Assembly: GCA_021521415.1 (NCBI GenBank)
Contig: JAIQDT010005483.1
Location: forward strand, 122,798 to 186,797
Reading direction: 5' to 3'
Length of the DNA stretch: 64,000 nucleotides
DNA from: Bidens hawaiensis
Lineage: Eukaryota > Streptophyta > Magnoliopsida > Asterales > Asteraceae
A program made the position numbers and the translations under genes. Of the stretch, positions 1 through 11,261 are shown one piece after another (position 1 is the first letter of the stretch; each line of letters starts with the position of its first letter). Under the pieces are notes generated by a model that had not been told where the DNA came from, searched no databases, and saw only the letters and a program-made list of their open reading frames with translations.

Positions 1-727
1 ACGAATTCAATACGAATTAGAGCTAGTTCGTTATGCTCCCTTATACGAATCAGCTAACGAATCACCTATTAATTCGTTAGGCTCCGCTAGCGAACTAGGG
101 TTAGGTCAGAGAATTTCAGAACATTCTTTGACATTCCCCTTAACCTCGTACCACTTTCCGGCGCCGCCTTTGCCGGAAAATCGGGTTTTCACCGGAAAAA
201 CGAGATCTCACTCTTTTTTCCACCGTTTTCATCGTTTTTCATCCCGTTCGATCCAGATCTGAGCTAGGGCGATCCCTAAGCTCATATTAGGTTTGGTTTA
301 TACCTGATTCCACCCGGTTCTCGTGACTTAAACGGTTTAACGGTGTTGGCTCGTCGTTTCGTGATTATATCTAACGGGTTAAGCTCATACAATATTAACT
401 ATCATTACCTCGGGTCGGTGCTCGGATTCTTTCTTGGTTTTGGCTAGAGAAGGAGAGAACTAGAGAGAAAGCTTAAGTGTGTGTTTTGGATGGTGTAAGG
501 GATATGTGTAAAATGAGGAATTAGATGGTGATTATGGTTTATATAGTTTGGGGTCATGGGCTTAAGCCCATGGTCTTTCCTTCTTTCTTTCATAACCCAA
601 GTCCATAACCCATATCCATTTAACCCAACACTAGCCCAACTCACATTCTATTTATCTAAACCGATAACGACCCACTATAAAATAGACGAAGTTTATTTTA
701 TTATTATTACCGAAAGTAGGATGTTAC
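1..727 (-). repeat. Partial Tekay-like Gypsy LTR, minus orientation
   Basis: Read on the minus strand, this begins with TGTAACATCC (ending at 727 on plus) and runs off the window start. It matches the first part of the LTR at 48550 block by block: a TAAAATA-rich start, the palindrome CATGGGCTTAAGCCCATG (555-572), a run of CTCTCT-type leader sequence, the CGGCGCCGGAAA block, and repeated TTCGTTA motifs. It is therefore the 5' part of an LTR from the same superfamily. It abuts a different LTR at 728, so it was probably inserted into it. Whether it is solo or part of an element cannot be seen. Confidence 0.75.
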
Positions 728-813
728 ATTCTTGGACAATGGGAGTTAGACCCGGAGATGACAAGCTACCAAAAGACAAGGGACCGAAAATGTAAAAATT
801 GTATCCAGCAACC

Positions 814-1011
814 CATCGCGATACGCGATGAGTCCAAGAACAAGGCTATCGCGATACGTGATGGTCCGTTATGACTCAGCGACACACGTCGCATCCGGGT
901 GACACGTGGCAGATGTGTCAGGCCACGTGTCGCCACGTGGCACTCTCTAACCTATATGAGTCATCGCGATACGCGATGACCATATGAAAGGGTCCATCGC
1001 GTATCGCGATG
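814..1011. repeat. Four CG-rich near-palindromes, two forming a 17-bp hairpin
   Basis: CATCGCGATACGCGATG occurs at 814-830 and 962-978, a one-base variant lies at 848-862, and its exact reverse complement is at 995-1011. Copies three and four form a 17-bp perfect inverted repeat around a 16-bp spacer, just upstream of the putative LTR TATA box. Confidence 0.8.
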
Positions 1012-1205
1012 GGACCCAATTTTAGCCTATTAATATAGGGGTCCCGACGCTTCACAACTCACACCAAAACTTTCTCTCTAGAATTACTTTATCTCTCTAC
1101 CTCGTTTTCCATGACCCAACTGGACAAATCATATCCTCGTAATCCGTGCCAAGTACCCTACGTACGTTTCCTTGAAATATGTGTCGAGGAGTCCTTACGA
1201 CAGGC

Positions 1206-2029
1206 TAGGCCTGTTCACGAGCCGAGCAGAGCCCGAGCCAAGGCAAGCTCAAGCTCGGCTCGATATTCAATCGAGCTGGCTCGGCTCAAGCTCGAGCTCT
1301 TAATCAAGCTAAAACTTTGAGCTCATGCTCGGCTCAGTTTTAAATCGAGCCGGATCGGCTCGGCTCGGCTCGATTTGGCTCGATTTTACCTGTAATAATA
1401 AAAATTATATGCAACCATCAAGTTAAACTAAATAAATATAACGTTAAGATCAACACCAACCAAATATAAACTAAATAAATACGTCTAATAAAACCATCGA
1501 AAACAAAATATGTTCAACAAGTCTAAACCAAACCAAATACAAAATTAAGCAGAGAAGTATTATCTATGAGCGGTGGCCGATGGCGGAGGTGAATATGAGC
1601 AGCGGCCGCCGGCGGAGGTGAATATGAGAGGCTAGGGTTAGGGTGGAAAATAGAATGTATACTGATTATTGAGTGTGTGAAATATGAAGTCTCATCTCTC
1701 AGTTACTCAGTATATGGAATTATGAATATGGACTATGGAGTGAGAAAGGAAATTGGGCTGGATTAAAAAAAAGCCCATGTGTTAAAATAATTGAGCTCGA
1801 TAATTATATGCGTGTGTGTTTGTATAATAAATTAAAATAAAATAGTTCGAGCCAATCGAGCGAGCCTATCGAGCGAGCTCAAGTCGAGCCGGGGCTAGCT
1901 CAGGCTCGGCTCGTTTAGAAATCGAGTCGAGCTAGGCTCGGCTCGTTTTCAATCGAGCCGATTTCGAGCAAGCTTTATCTGAGCTTTTTTCGAGCGAGCT
2001 TCGAGCCGTGAGCTTTTTGAATAGCCCGA
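1206..2029. mobile_element. Non-autonomous hAT element, 824 bp
   Basis: The element is flanked by a perfect 8-bp duplication CGACAGGC (1198-1205 and 2030-2037), the size made by hAT transposases. Its ends are imperfect inverted repeats: TAGGCCTGTTCA at the left and TCGGGCTATTCA at the right (read on minus), 9 of 12 matching. Both subterminal regions are dense in GGCTCG/GAGC motifs, inverted with respect to each other, as expected for transposase-binding repeats. It has no transposase gene, so it must have moved with a factor supplied elsewhere. Confidence 0.8.
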
Positions 2030-3204
2030 CGACAGGCGCATCGTTTTGCGTGTGGACCTCGTAATGTGTGCCAAGCTTCGAAGTTCCACCAATTTTAGTT
2101 TTAGTACGTGACATAGAGTAGAGGTGTTGCTCATACAAGTTTAGGCATTTAAACTCTGTATACCCGCGTAAGGTAGGGGTTCTGCCTAAGTTATTATTTT
2201 ATTATATTTTAAGGCTTAGACCCTAGTTTGGGGTATAGCCTAGACCTTGATCAAGATTTATAAATACAAAGGTTAAGATAAAATAATGTTTCTTTATAAT
2301 AAGAAATATAATATACATGAGGGTATATTCAAAATAAGAAACATAAGATATTATATAGCAAGATTATAGACAAATAAAGTTTCTTCTTGAAGAAGAAACA
2401 TATCATAGATATTTCTTCTTGAATAAGAAGCATAGCACATGGTTAGCAAATAAAGGGAAAGATTTCATATCTAAATATTTTATTCAAACAAAATATCAAT
2501 CAAGGTTTAAAGTTATCAAAACCAGACTAAAGGTCTGTAGTCGGATTAAGAGACGATCCGGATATTTATATAAACCTATTTTATTATAGATTAATCATTC
2601 ATTCATTCATAAAGGTTTTCAAACGAGATCACCACATCATTTAGAACAGACAATCACGAGTGAATACGTTAAACCTTTTTCAGTCAAGATAAATGGGTTG
2701 TTTATCTTAAACAAAGTCAGTCAAATAAAGATTTATGGGATTACGTGATCCCTATTAAAGTACAAGATAGAAAATAAAGGCAACTCAGACCGAGTACACA
2801 TGTGTTTGGATCCAAACATAATTAATCTAGTCTATCAATCAAGGCTACGTGGCCACAGACTAGAGATAATAATAAAAGTTCTCCAATGTGCGTCAGTTCC
2901 CGGATAACCGAAATTGTTTGTGTATGGCAGTGGCACAATCCCATAAATAAGAGACGTTTCTGCTGATGTTGTTCAAGAAACTATCTTATCAGTCAAAGAA
3001 AGATTTATTAAATGTTTTGAGTCAAGGATTCACCAACATATCGCTGATGTATTCCCCCCCCCCCTCCCATATTTCAGGGAAACATATTAGTTTATGTAGC
3101 AAGGAATTAGTGTCATTCAAGAAGATAGACGCCCGCAAGGTAGAGATAGCTCAGTTTTTAGATTATTAAAAGATTGTAAACAATATGATTTGTAAAATCA
3201 AACG

Positions 3205-3385
3205 AGGGTTATAAATTAATCACTTGGGTATTTATTATCCGAGAAGCTTTTCAATTAAATTAATATTTTATTATAAATTAAAGTTTAAAAAAATATATAT
3301 TAAGGTTTATAAAGTTAACACTCGGATATTTATTATCCGAGAAGTTTTCCAATTATATTAAATATTATACTATTATAAATAAAGG
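3205..3385. repeat. Imperfect tandem duplication in LTR
   Basis: Two adjacent copies of a roughly 85-95-bp AT-rich unit. Each contains a TATTTATTATCCGAGAAG core (near 3230 and 3327) followed by a similar TTAATATT..TTATAAAT tail and an AAGTTTA/GGTTTA stretch. A third, partial tail follows at about 3385. Confidence 0.6.
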
Positions 3386-3522
3386 TTTACAAATAAATTA
3401 ATATTTCAAAATATATTAATACTTTTAAAAAGACTTCCGCTAAATAACCGCAACCCTGATATATTTACAAAACAGGTACCAACTATTGGTCACACACTAA
3501 GGCCCTAAGTCGGGGTGTGATA

Positions 3523-3937
3523 GTTGATAAGGAAAGACCGTCCCTTTTGTTTCTTTTGTTTTAAAAAAGGGGTTCAAAACGGTCACCTTATATATCCGTT
3601 TCTTTGGTCATCAAATCTTTGTAATCTCTTTTGAAAATTCTTTCTTGAATGTTCTCATACATCATCGCGTTAGCCTAGGTCAATTGGTACCTTCTGGTGT
3701 CAATAGGATTATGTATTTCCAAATCATGTGTCGATCACATGGCCAGGAACCTTTATTACATAACGATGGTTTTTTCAATTAGCTGAACACGACGAATTGG
3801 TTCACTATTTAGAAAACTCGTTGAGAATTGTCTGACTTCTGGTATCATTAGTTTCACTTTTACTTGAAAAACACCAGTACTTTTTTATTTCTTATTCATT
3901 CTTCCCTTTTCCCATGTTTGGAGGAAGCATGAAGGTG
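3523..3937 (+). other. Unassigned DNA left of the Copia insertion
   Basis: This stretch holds no gene. It starts just after the presumed LTR end and was joined to the DNA now at 12159 before the Copia element arrived. Short coding-like stretches can be read across 3730-3830, but stops interrupt them. It may belong to the decayed retroelement coding sequence seen at 12300-13320. Confidence 0.3.
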
Positions 3938-3942
3938 CACTC

Positions 3943-4833
3943 TGTTGGAATTACGTGTGCCCGAGACACATACTTATACTAATGTGGCTAACTGTGTTTG
4001 ATCCAAGTCGGGTCATACCCAATAACAAGCTAGACGACACCAAATGTATTCTTTAATGATTTGATCATTTAAACGAATACCGAACACTACGTGTTTAGAA
4101 AATTGGTTTTCTAAACAAACACACTTGAGGATTTAAATAAATTATCTGGATGATTTGTTTATATAAATTAATTATTTAATTGGTTAAATAATTACATAAA
4201 TGTATGTGCATTTTATAAAATGAGTTTTATAAAATAATTGGAGATGTTTTAAATGGTTAAAACAAAACAAAAAAAAAAAAAAAAAAAAAAATAATAATAT
4301 CAAAACCGGCCACCCCATGTGGGTGGAAGGTTTGTCCTTTTATGCCTTGTCTCCATGTGATGACAACTTTATCCATCTCCAATAAGATTACATGCATTTT
4401 GGGGTCTTGAGTGTGTGCATTATTATTCAAATTTTGAATCAAGAAAACCTATCTATCTCTCTCTCAAACTCACGGCTCAAGGTGGGCAATTTTGGGGGTC
4501 TTTGGGAGCTCATATAGTGTTCAATAAATCCTAGCAATCACTTGGTGTTGTCTCAAATAGCTTGGGGTATCACACTCTTGAGGTCTTCTTCTTTGGAGGC
4601 TTGCCATTCATCCACCATCATCTTCAACAACTTGCTTGTTCTTCTAAAGGTAGAAGAAGGTACAATTTACATTTTGTGAGCATCTTGTTCTTGTAATTTT
4701 GATCCTTGTTCATTGGGTTTTAGTTTTAACATAATGGTATGTTTATAACAAGTTTTAAAATCTAAGCTTCCGTTGCGTTTTCTAGTTAAATTTGGTTAAC
4801 TTGAACTTTGATAATCTTGTATAAAACCCAACA
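3943..4833 (+). repeat. Copia 5' LTR
   Basis: 891 bp, starting TGTTGGAATTACG and ending AAACCCAACA, so the termini are the short inverted repeat TGTTGG..CCAACA. An A-run lies at 4269-4291. It is nearly identical to the copy at 11262-12153. Confidence 0.97.
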
Positions 4834-4834
4834 A

Positions 4835-4846
4835 TGGTATCAGAGC
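4835..4846 (+). promoter_or_regulatory. Copia primer-binding site
   Basis: TGGTATCAGAGC lies one base after the 5' LTR. It is the standard plant site complementary to the 3' end of initiator methionine tRNA, which primes minus-strand DNA synthesis. Confidence 0.95.
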
Positions 4847-6483
4847 CGGTTACAAGGACTTATGCTCCTTGCATGTTCATAGATTTCGGGTTTTTTCATG
4901 GGTGAAAAAAGGGGTCCGAAATTTTTGGTGGATTTTACCCCTCATGGTTTTGTAAGATCTTGACATGCATGCAAAGATCTTAGGAAACCATTATTAACAT
5001 TTGGATGTTGAAAAAAAATAAAAATAAAAAAATAAGATTTGGCCGTAGCCTCTTGGGGGGGGGGGCCGATTCTTTTGGAGTTTTTGGGCATTGGTTGCTT
5101 AGGTTGCATGCTTAGAACATTTGGTATGTTTGGATGTGTCATAACCGAAACCTAGACCTTGGATGTGTTGATTGTTGTTTGTGTATGTTGATTATGTTTA
5201 TTATTCAATATGGTTGTAATAATTCATAATCTTAGGCTTGTGTAATTTATTTATTCATAAGTTGGTTTGTAATAAATAGATTAGTTGCATTTTCTTTTTT
5301 TTTAGAAAAATATGTATTAGGATACATTTTGTAAAAATTGAAGATGCAAGAATTGGTGGATTTGGGCCTTGGACCGAAATTTTGGGCTTGTTGGGCCTCA
5401 CCGGCCCATCATGGGATTCAAGCCCATTAGGCCCATAAATTTCACTCTTGGGCCCAAGAAGACTTTTGGAAGTTTGGAGCCCATTAACAAGCCCAACAAG
5501 AACACAACAACTTGGAAAGGATACTTGAAGCATTTGGATGCAAGGTCAAGTGGGAGTCAACATTCCATCCTTGTGTCATGTTTTGTCCCTTAGGTGTGAC
5601 TTATGACCTATACTTGTTTCGGCTAACAAGTATGGTCAAACTTAGCGGTTCTCGGTTATGACTATATTTTGCATGTGTTTGCTTGGTTGTTTGTTTTACT
5701 TATTGTAATGTGTGGTTGATAGATATTAGGATATCCAAACCGTCACATAGGAACGACAACAAGCATAAAACGGGTTCTAATATATATTTGGTAATATCGC
5801 GTCAATTAGTTTAATTAAATGGGTTTATTAAAACTAAGCGATTACTCACATATAATAAAATTGGTTTTATTATAACTTGAACCTTGAAAATTGGTTTTCA
5901 AAATCGCCATATTGCTAAATGCATGTTAGGATATGGCATAATGTTTTTCAAACTAGAATATTGGAAAACTTAAAATCCCTTTTTCATAATTACCAAGGAA
6001 ACAAGTCTTACACCATCCTTTTGTATGACACTTAACGTATTAGGGAACTTTAAATGGGATAAAGGTCACCTAACCATTTTGAGCAAACTAATATACTTAG
6101 GGTAATATTAACATATTTGTGGGATAAAGGTCACCTAACCACTTGTATGTTAATCTTACATGTTTATACAAGTAGGACGACTTGAATTGGAAACCATGTG
6201 ATAAAGGTCACCTAAGCATGGGGTCCAATGGTGTTGATGGGATAAACATGCCAACACGAAATAAGGATTTCGAATGGTCCCATACCTCTAGAAGTTGCAA
6301 AGGGTTGCAATTGTCAAGATTGACTACCTTGTTAAATCAAATAACGGGATAAAGGTCACCTAACCGAAATTTGATTTATCGTTGGATTCTAGAATTTAAT
6401 TATTATTTTAAAATTTGGAATAAAAGGGTATTAATAATTAAATTGTTTATAATACTAAAATAAAACTTTGTTAAATTTTGTAG
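4847..6483 (+). other. Copia 1.6-kb untranslated leader with repeats
   Basis: The leader has no long ORF. It includes a G-run (about 5057-5066) and four copies of a 20-bp motif, GGGATAAAGGTCACCTAACC or close variants, at about 6056, 6121, 6199 and 6346, plus a half copy at 6239. All sit in the last 430 bp before gag. Position suggests a role in packaging, translation or transcription, but nothing in the sequence proves one. Confidence 0.7.
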
Positions 6484-9400
6484 ATGGCCGCTAACAATGC
6501 AAACACCTCTACCCATAACACCCGTAACCTATCCTTAAGAACCATCCTTGAAAAGGATCGTCTAAACCATAATAACTTTATGGATTGGTATCGCAACTTA
6601 AGAATAGTTCTCAAACAAGAAGAGATATCATATGTCTTAGACGATCCCATTCCCGATGAGCCTAACGTGGAAGATGAGGAGGCGTATAACGATTGGGTCA
6701 AGTACACCAAAGATTCGGTGCAAGCCTCTTGCCTCATGTTAGGGACTATGATTCCCGAAATCCAAAAGGATTTCGAGCATCATGGGGCATACGACATGAT
6801 AACTCAATTGAAGGAAATGTTTCTTCAACAAGCTAGAGCGGAACGTTTCGAAACGGTTCGAGCGTTTCATGCATGTCGTATGGAGGAAACCCAAAGCGTC
6901 TCATCTTATGTCCTAAAGATGAAAAGCTACATTGAAAAGCTTCGTAGGTTGAATTGTCCCGTCTCAAATGAGTTGGCTACGGATTTGATCCTCAACTCTT
7001 TGACCAAAAGGTTTGAAACCTTTGTCATGAACTATAACATGAACGGGTGGGACAAAAGCATTGGTGAGCTTCACGCAATGCTAAGAACGGCCGAAGCGGG
7101 AATGGGTAAAAGGGTTTTACCCGTTCTAACAATCAATGAAGGGAAAAGGGGACATAACTCCAACCCCAAAGCAAGTGCTGCTAAGGGCAAGGGCCACGTC
7201 CAAGGAAAGGGAAAGAGGAAAGCCATCACGCCCATCAAACCGAAGGAAAAGAAGCAAAAGGTTGCGGCGCAAGATCCATGCTTTGAGTGTGGAGAGATAG
7301 GTCATTGGAAAAGGAATTGTCCGACCTATCTCAATGCGTTAAAAGATAAGAGGGATGCGGGGCATACCTCAGGTATTATCTTTACTATACATATTGAACT
7401 AAATGTTATTTCTTCAAATACATGGGTACTTGATACCGGATGTGGAACTCACATTTGCAATTTGTTGCAGGGGTTCAAAAGAAGTAAACAACTCAACAAA
7501 GGGGACATTAGTCTCTTTATGGGCAATGGAGCAAGAGTTGAAGTCCAAGCCCAAGGAGACTACTTGTTAAAGCTTCCAAGTGGTTTGGAAGTAATTTTGA
7601 AGAATGTTTTGTATGCTCCTAAGTTAAGGAGAAACATTATTTCCGTGTCTCTTTTAAAACAATGTGGCTTTGATCTTAAATTTATAAATTGTGATATTCA
7701 TGTTTTGATGAATGGCATGTTTTATTTTAAAGCTATACCCATGAATGGTATATATGAAATAGATCAAAGTGGTATGTCACATAGTAGTTCAATGTACAAT
7801 GTCAACACCAAGAAACTCAAGAAGGACTTGGGTGATTCCTATCTTTGGCATTGTCGCCTTGGACATATAAGCAAGAATCGCATGCAAACTCTTCGCAAGA
7901 GTGGTATTCTAGAAACAAATGAGTATGATTCATTTGATGTATGTGAATCTTGTTTACAAGGCAAAATGACAAAGCAACCCTTTAATAAAACTTTTGAAAG
8001 GTCAAAAGAATTATTGGGTATCATACATTCGGATGTATGTGGTCCTTTTAGACCAATGACTAGGAATGGTGAAAGATACTTCATTACCTTTATTGACGAT
8101 TATAGTCGATATGGTTATGTGTACTTAATGAAACACAAAGATGAAGCTTTTGAAATGTTCAAAGACTTCAAAACTGAAGTAGAAAGACAACTCAAGACCA
8201 CAATCAAAGTACTTCGTAGTGATAGAGGAGGTGAATACCTAAGTGGTGTTTTTCAAGATCATCTTAAGAGTTGTGGAATTATTTCACAACTTACTCCACC
8301 TGGAACACCACAACATAATGGTGTGTCTGAAAGGAGAAATCGTACCCTATTAGATATGGTTCGATCGATGATGGCTAGAAGCACTTTACCTCTATCATTT
8401 TGGGGCTATGCTTTACTTTCCGCTGTTCGCATATTGAATATGGCTCCAACCAAGAAAGTGGAGAAGACACCTTTTGAAGTATGGCATGGAAAGGCTCCAT
8501 CGCTATCATTCTTAAAAGTTTGGGGTTGTGAAGCTTATGTAAAGCAATACACCCCAAACAAATTAGAAGTCCGATCCACTAAGTGTATCTTTATAGGTTA
8601 TCCTAAAGATGATTTAGGATATTACTTTTACGATCCTAGTGAGCAAAATGTTATTATTGCTCGAAAGGGTAAGTTCTTGGAAACTAAGTTCCTTGAGGAA
8701 GGAACTAATAGTAGAACAGTGAAATTTGATGAGGATCAAGAATCACAAGATGATACACAATTGGTTGATACTAGCACTCAACAAGAGGTTGTTGAAAGTG
8801 ATCAAGTGGTTGATCAAAACACCCAAAACGTTCGCAGATCTGGTAGAATTAGCAATCCACCTGAAAAATATGGATTTTTTGTAGAAGGTTGCTACGTGGT
8901 AGATTCGGATGAACCGACCACATACCGTGATGCAATGTCCAAGAATGATTGTGACAAATGGCTTGAAGCCATGAACGTTGAGATGCAATCCATGTATGAC
9001 AACCAAGTTTGGGAATTGGTTGAACCACCACTCAACTCCAAAGCTGTTGGAAGTAAGTGGGTTTTCAAAAGGAAAACTGATATGCATGGAAACTTGGATA
9101 CTTATAAAGCAAGACTTGTAGCTAAAGGTTTCACTCAAACTCAAGGGGTTGATTATGATGAAACTTTTTCGCCTGTGGCAATGCTAAAGTCTATTAGGAT
9201 ATTATTTGCCATAGCTGCACATTATGATTATGAAATCTGGCAAATGGATGTCAAGACCGCTTTCCTAAATGGATATCTTGAGGAAGATGTCTATATGGTT
9301 CAGCCTGAAGGTTTTGTCGATCCAAAACATCCTAATAAAGTATGCAAGTTAAAGAAATCAATCTATGGATTGAAACAAGCATCTAGAACTTGGAATCATC

Positions 9401-10494
9401 GTTTTGATGAAGAAATCAAAAGTTTTGGATTCATCAAGAACGCTGATGAGGCTTGTGTGTATAAGAAAGCTAGTGGGAGTATAATTACCTTCTTAGTATT
9501 GTATGTCGATGACATTCTACTATTTGGAAATGACATTCCAACCATGGAAAGCGTTAAGGCTTGGCTTGGAAGTAGATTTTCCATCAAGGATCTAGGTGAA
9601 GCTGCCTATATTTTGGGAATAAAGATCTATAGGGATAGGTCAAGGCGCTTGATAGGTTTGAACCAAAGTACATACATTGATAAGATCTTGAAAAGGTTCA
9701 AGATGGAAAACTCCAAGAAAGGTTTTGTACCTATTCAAAGAGGGACCATATTGAGTTCAGCTCAATGTCCAAACTCAAAGGGTGAGCAAGAGATGATGAA
9801 ACAAATCCCATATGCTTCTGCTATAGGATCCATCATGTATGCGATGATATGTACTAGACCGGATGTGTCATGCGCTTTGAGCATGACAAGCAGATATCAA
9901 CAGAATCCAGGAAACAGTCATTGGATGGCTGTTAAGAGCATATTGAAATACCTTAGGAGAACTAAGGATATGTTTCTGATATATGGATCTGGTGAGGAGG
10001 AACTCGCTATAAAAGGTTACACGGATGCGAGCTTCCAAACTGATCGAGATGATTCTCGATCACAGTCTGGGTATGTGTTCACTCTTAATGGAGGAGCTGT
10101 CTCTTGGAAGAGCTCAAAACAGGAAGTGGTAGCATTGTCCACTACAGAATCAGAATACATCGCCGCTTCATTGGCAGCTCAGGAAGCTGCATGGTTGAAG
10201 AAATTCATTACTGATCTAGGGGTGGTCTCTTCCATTCAAGACCCCCTAGAAATCTTTTGTGACAACGAGGGTGCGATTGCACAAATCAAGGAACCTCGTT
10301 CGCACCAAAAGACAAGGCACATAGAGCGGAGATTCAACTACATAAGGGATGAAGTTGAAAAAGGAAAGATATGTATTCGCAAAGTTGGAACTGATCAAAA
10401 TCTTGCGGATCCATTCACGAAGCTCCTAGAAAGACCGAAACATGAGCGTCATGCGAGTGGCTTAGGACTTCGATATTCTAGTAATTGGATTTGA
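6484..10494 (+). CDS. Copia gag-pol polyprotein, intact
   Basis: One uninterrupted frame of 1336 codons. Gag occupies about residues 1-300 and ends with a CCHC zinc knuckle at 266-279 that binds RNA. The aspartic protease motif DTG is at 317-319. The integrase has an HHCC zinc domain starting near H456, a D517-D580-E616 catalytic triad with the usual 35-residue gap, and the GKAPS/LKVWG region after it. RT carries the QMDVKTAFLNG motif and YVDD at 1007-1010. RNase H starts around GYTDAS (D1181) and ends near the C-terminus. The ATG follows an AT-rich leader. The frame has every domain needed for transposition and no visible lesion. The protein would assemble into cytoplasmic particles and carry cDNA to the nucleus. 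Confidence 0.97.
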   Translation: MAANNANTSTHNTRNLSLRTILEKDRLNHNNFMDWYRNLRIVLKQEEISYVLDDPIPDEPNVEDEEAYNDWVKYTKDSVQASCLMLGTMIPEIQKDFEHHGAYDMITQLKEMFLQQARAERFETVRAFHACRMEETQSVSSYVLKMKSYIEKLRRLNCPVSNELATDLILNSLTKRFETFVMNYNMNGWDKSIGELHAMLRTAEAGMGKRVLPVLTINEGKRGHNSNPKASAAKGKGHVQGKGKRKAITPIKPKEKKQKVAAQDPCFECGEIGHWKRNCPTYLNALKDKRDAGHTSGIIFTIHIELNVISSNTWVLDTGCGTHICNLLQGFKRSKQLNKGDISLFMGNGARVEVQAQGDYLLKLPSGLEVILKNVLYAPKLRRNIISVSLLKQCGFDLKFINCDIHVLMNGMFYFKAIPMNGIYEIDQSGMSHSSSMYNVNTKKLKKDLGDSYLWHCRLGHISKNRMQTLRKSGILETNEYDSFDVCESCLQGKMTKQPFNKTFERSKELLGIIHSDVCGPFRPMTRNGERYFITFIDDYSRYGYVYLMKHKDEAFEMFKDFKTEVERQLKTTIKVLRSDRGGEYLSGVFQDHLKSCGIISQLTPPGTPQHNGVSERRNRTLLDMVRSMMARSTLPLSFWGYALLSAVRILNMAPTKKVEKTPFEVWHGKAPSLSFLKVWGCEAYVKQYTPNKLEVRSTKCIFIGYPKDDLGYYFYDPSEQNVIIARKGKFLETKFLEEGTNSRTVKFDEDQESQDDTQLVDTSTQQEVVESDQVVDQNTQNVRRSGRISNPPEKYGFFVEGCYVVDSDEPTTYRDAMSKNDCDKWLEAMNVEMQSMYDNQVWELVEPPLNSKAVGSKWVFKRKTDMHGNLDTYKARLVAKGFTQTQGVDYDETFSPVAMLKSIRILFAIAAHYDYEIWQMDVKTAFLNGYLEEDVYMVQPEGFVDPKHPNKVCKLKKSIYGLKQASRTWNHRFDEEIKSFGFIKNADEACVYKKASGSIITFLVLYVDDILLFGNDIPTMESVKAWLGSRFSIKDLGEAAYILGIKIYRDRSRRLIGLNQSTYIDKILKRFKMENSKKGFVPIQRGTILSSAQCPNSKGEQEMMKQIPYASAIGSIMYAMICTRPDVSCALSMTSRYQQNPGNSHWMAVKSILKYLRRTKDMFLIYGSGEEELAIKGYTDASFQTDRDDSRSQSGYVFTLNGGAVSWKSSKQEVVALSTTESEYIAASLAAQEAAWLKKFITDLGVVSSIQDPLEIFCDNEGAIAQIKEPRSHQKTRHIERRFNYIRDEVEKGKICIRKVGTDQNLADPFTKLLERPKHERHASGLGLRYSSNWI

Positions 10495-11250
10495 TCTATT
10501 TTGTATTAAAGTTTAAAAGACTTTTGTAATTTAACTCTTTTATATGATTATGGAATCTTGAGTTAAATTCTGATTTTGCATGTTTAATCCATGAATAAGT
10601 TATCTTATTCTAAAAGTCCGTAGTCGATCACATTTGTGGGAACAAATATGAAGCAAGACTATTATGAACTAGGATTGGTGGATATTCATGAGGAATGAAT
10701 ATGGAGCATAGGTTTGCTGCCAAGGTTCATAGATATTTGTGGGATACAAATATTGGACTGACCCGCTCTCAATATTACTACATGGAGTCGATTGACTTGA
10801 TCATTAGTAATTTTGAGTAAAGGAGAATTTCATATTATCCTTAGACCTGAGATGTATACTGGGTCTTGATTTTCACCAAGTATTACACTTTGACTCTCCC
10901 CTTCGCTATTCGTAAAAGATGGTACATAAGGATGAGCTCAGGTGGAGTATAAAAGTGATAGTGAGAGGCGTATACAGTCAAGAAGGAATTTGTTCCTCTT
11001 ATGTGTTGAGAGTTTAGATGTCTAAGGCCTGATAAAGTTGAATTGTAAAGAGAATGATCGCCTATGTCTCTTAGATCCAACATGACATCTAGTAACAAAG
11101 GGATATAATGATAGATTCACCTAAATCATATCAAGTAAGGAACTTGAAGGGATGATGTTATTGAATGGCACTTCGTCAAACACATTAGGGGTGGTGAACT
11201 GTTGTTAGGCGGTATTCACCACTTGCATTAATTTTCTATGTATCTCGTGC

Positions 11251-11261
11251 AAGTGGGAGAT
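11251..11261 (+). promoter_or_regulatory. Copia polypurine tract
   Basis: AAGTGGGAGAT lies directly before the 3' LTR. This is the usual purine-rich primer for plus-strand DNA synthesis in Copia elements. About 750 bp of non-coding 3' region separates it from the end of the polyprotein. Confidence 0.85.

Larger units (their letters stand above)
728..3522 (+). repeat. Gypsy-type LTR fragment, split by a hAT insertion
   Basis: The stretch looks like the U3 to U5 part of a long LTR. It has CG-rich inverted motifs (814-1011), a TATA-like AATATAGGGG near 1031-1040, a transcript-leader-like CT-rich stretch after it, AT-rich DNA with imperfect duplications, and an end at about 3516-3522 (GGGGTGTGATA) that resembles the usual GTGTGACA terminus. 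No binding site for a tRNA primer follows, so it is probably a solo or truncated LTR. It is interrupted by the element at 1206-2029. There is no convincing protein-coding sequence; the ORFs here are short and unlike known proteins. Confidence 0.45.

Noticed and set aside
4835..4846. tRNA-like sequence after LTRs
   Set aside because: Only the short primer-binding site complementary to a tRNA end is present; there is no tRNA gene.
5369..5593. 74-codon ORF in the Copia leader
   Set aside because: Composition is unlike a protein (GPKK, PIN repeats from a GGCCCA-rich stretch), and the real gag starts at 6484.
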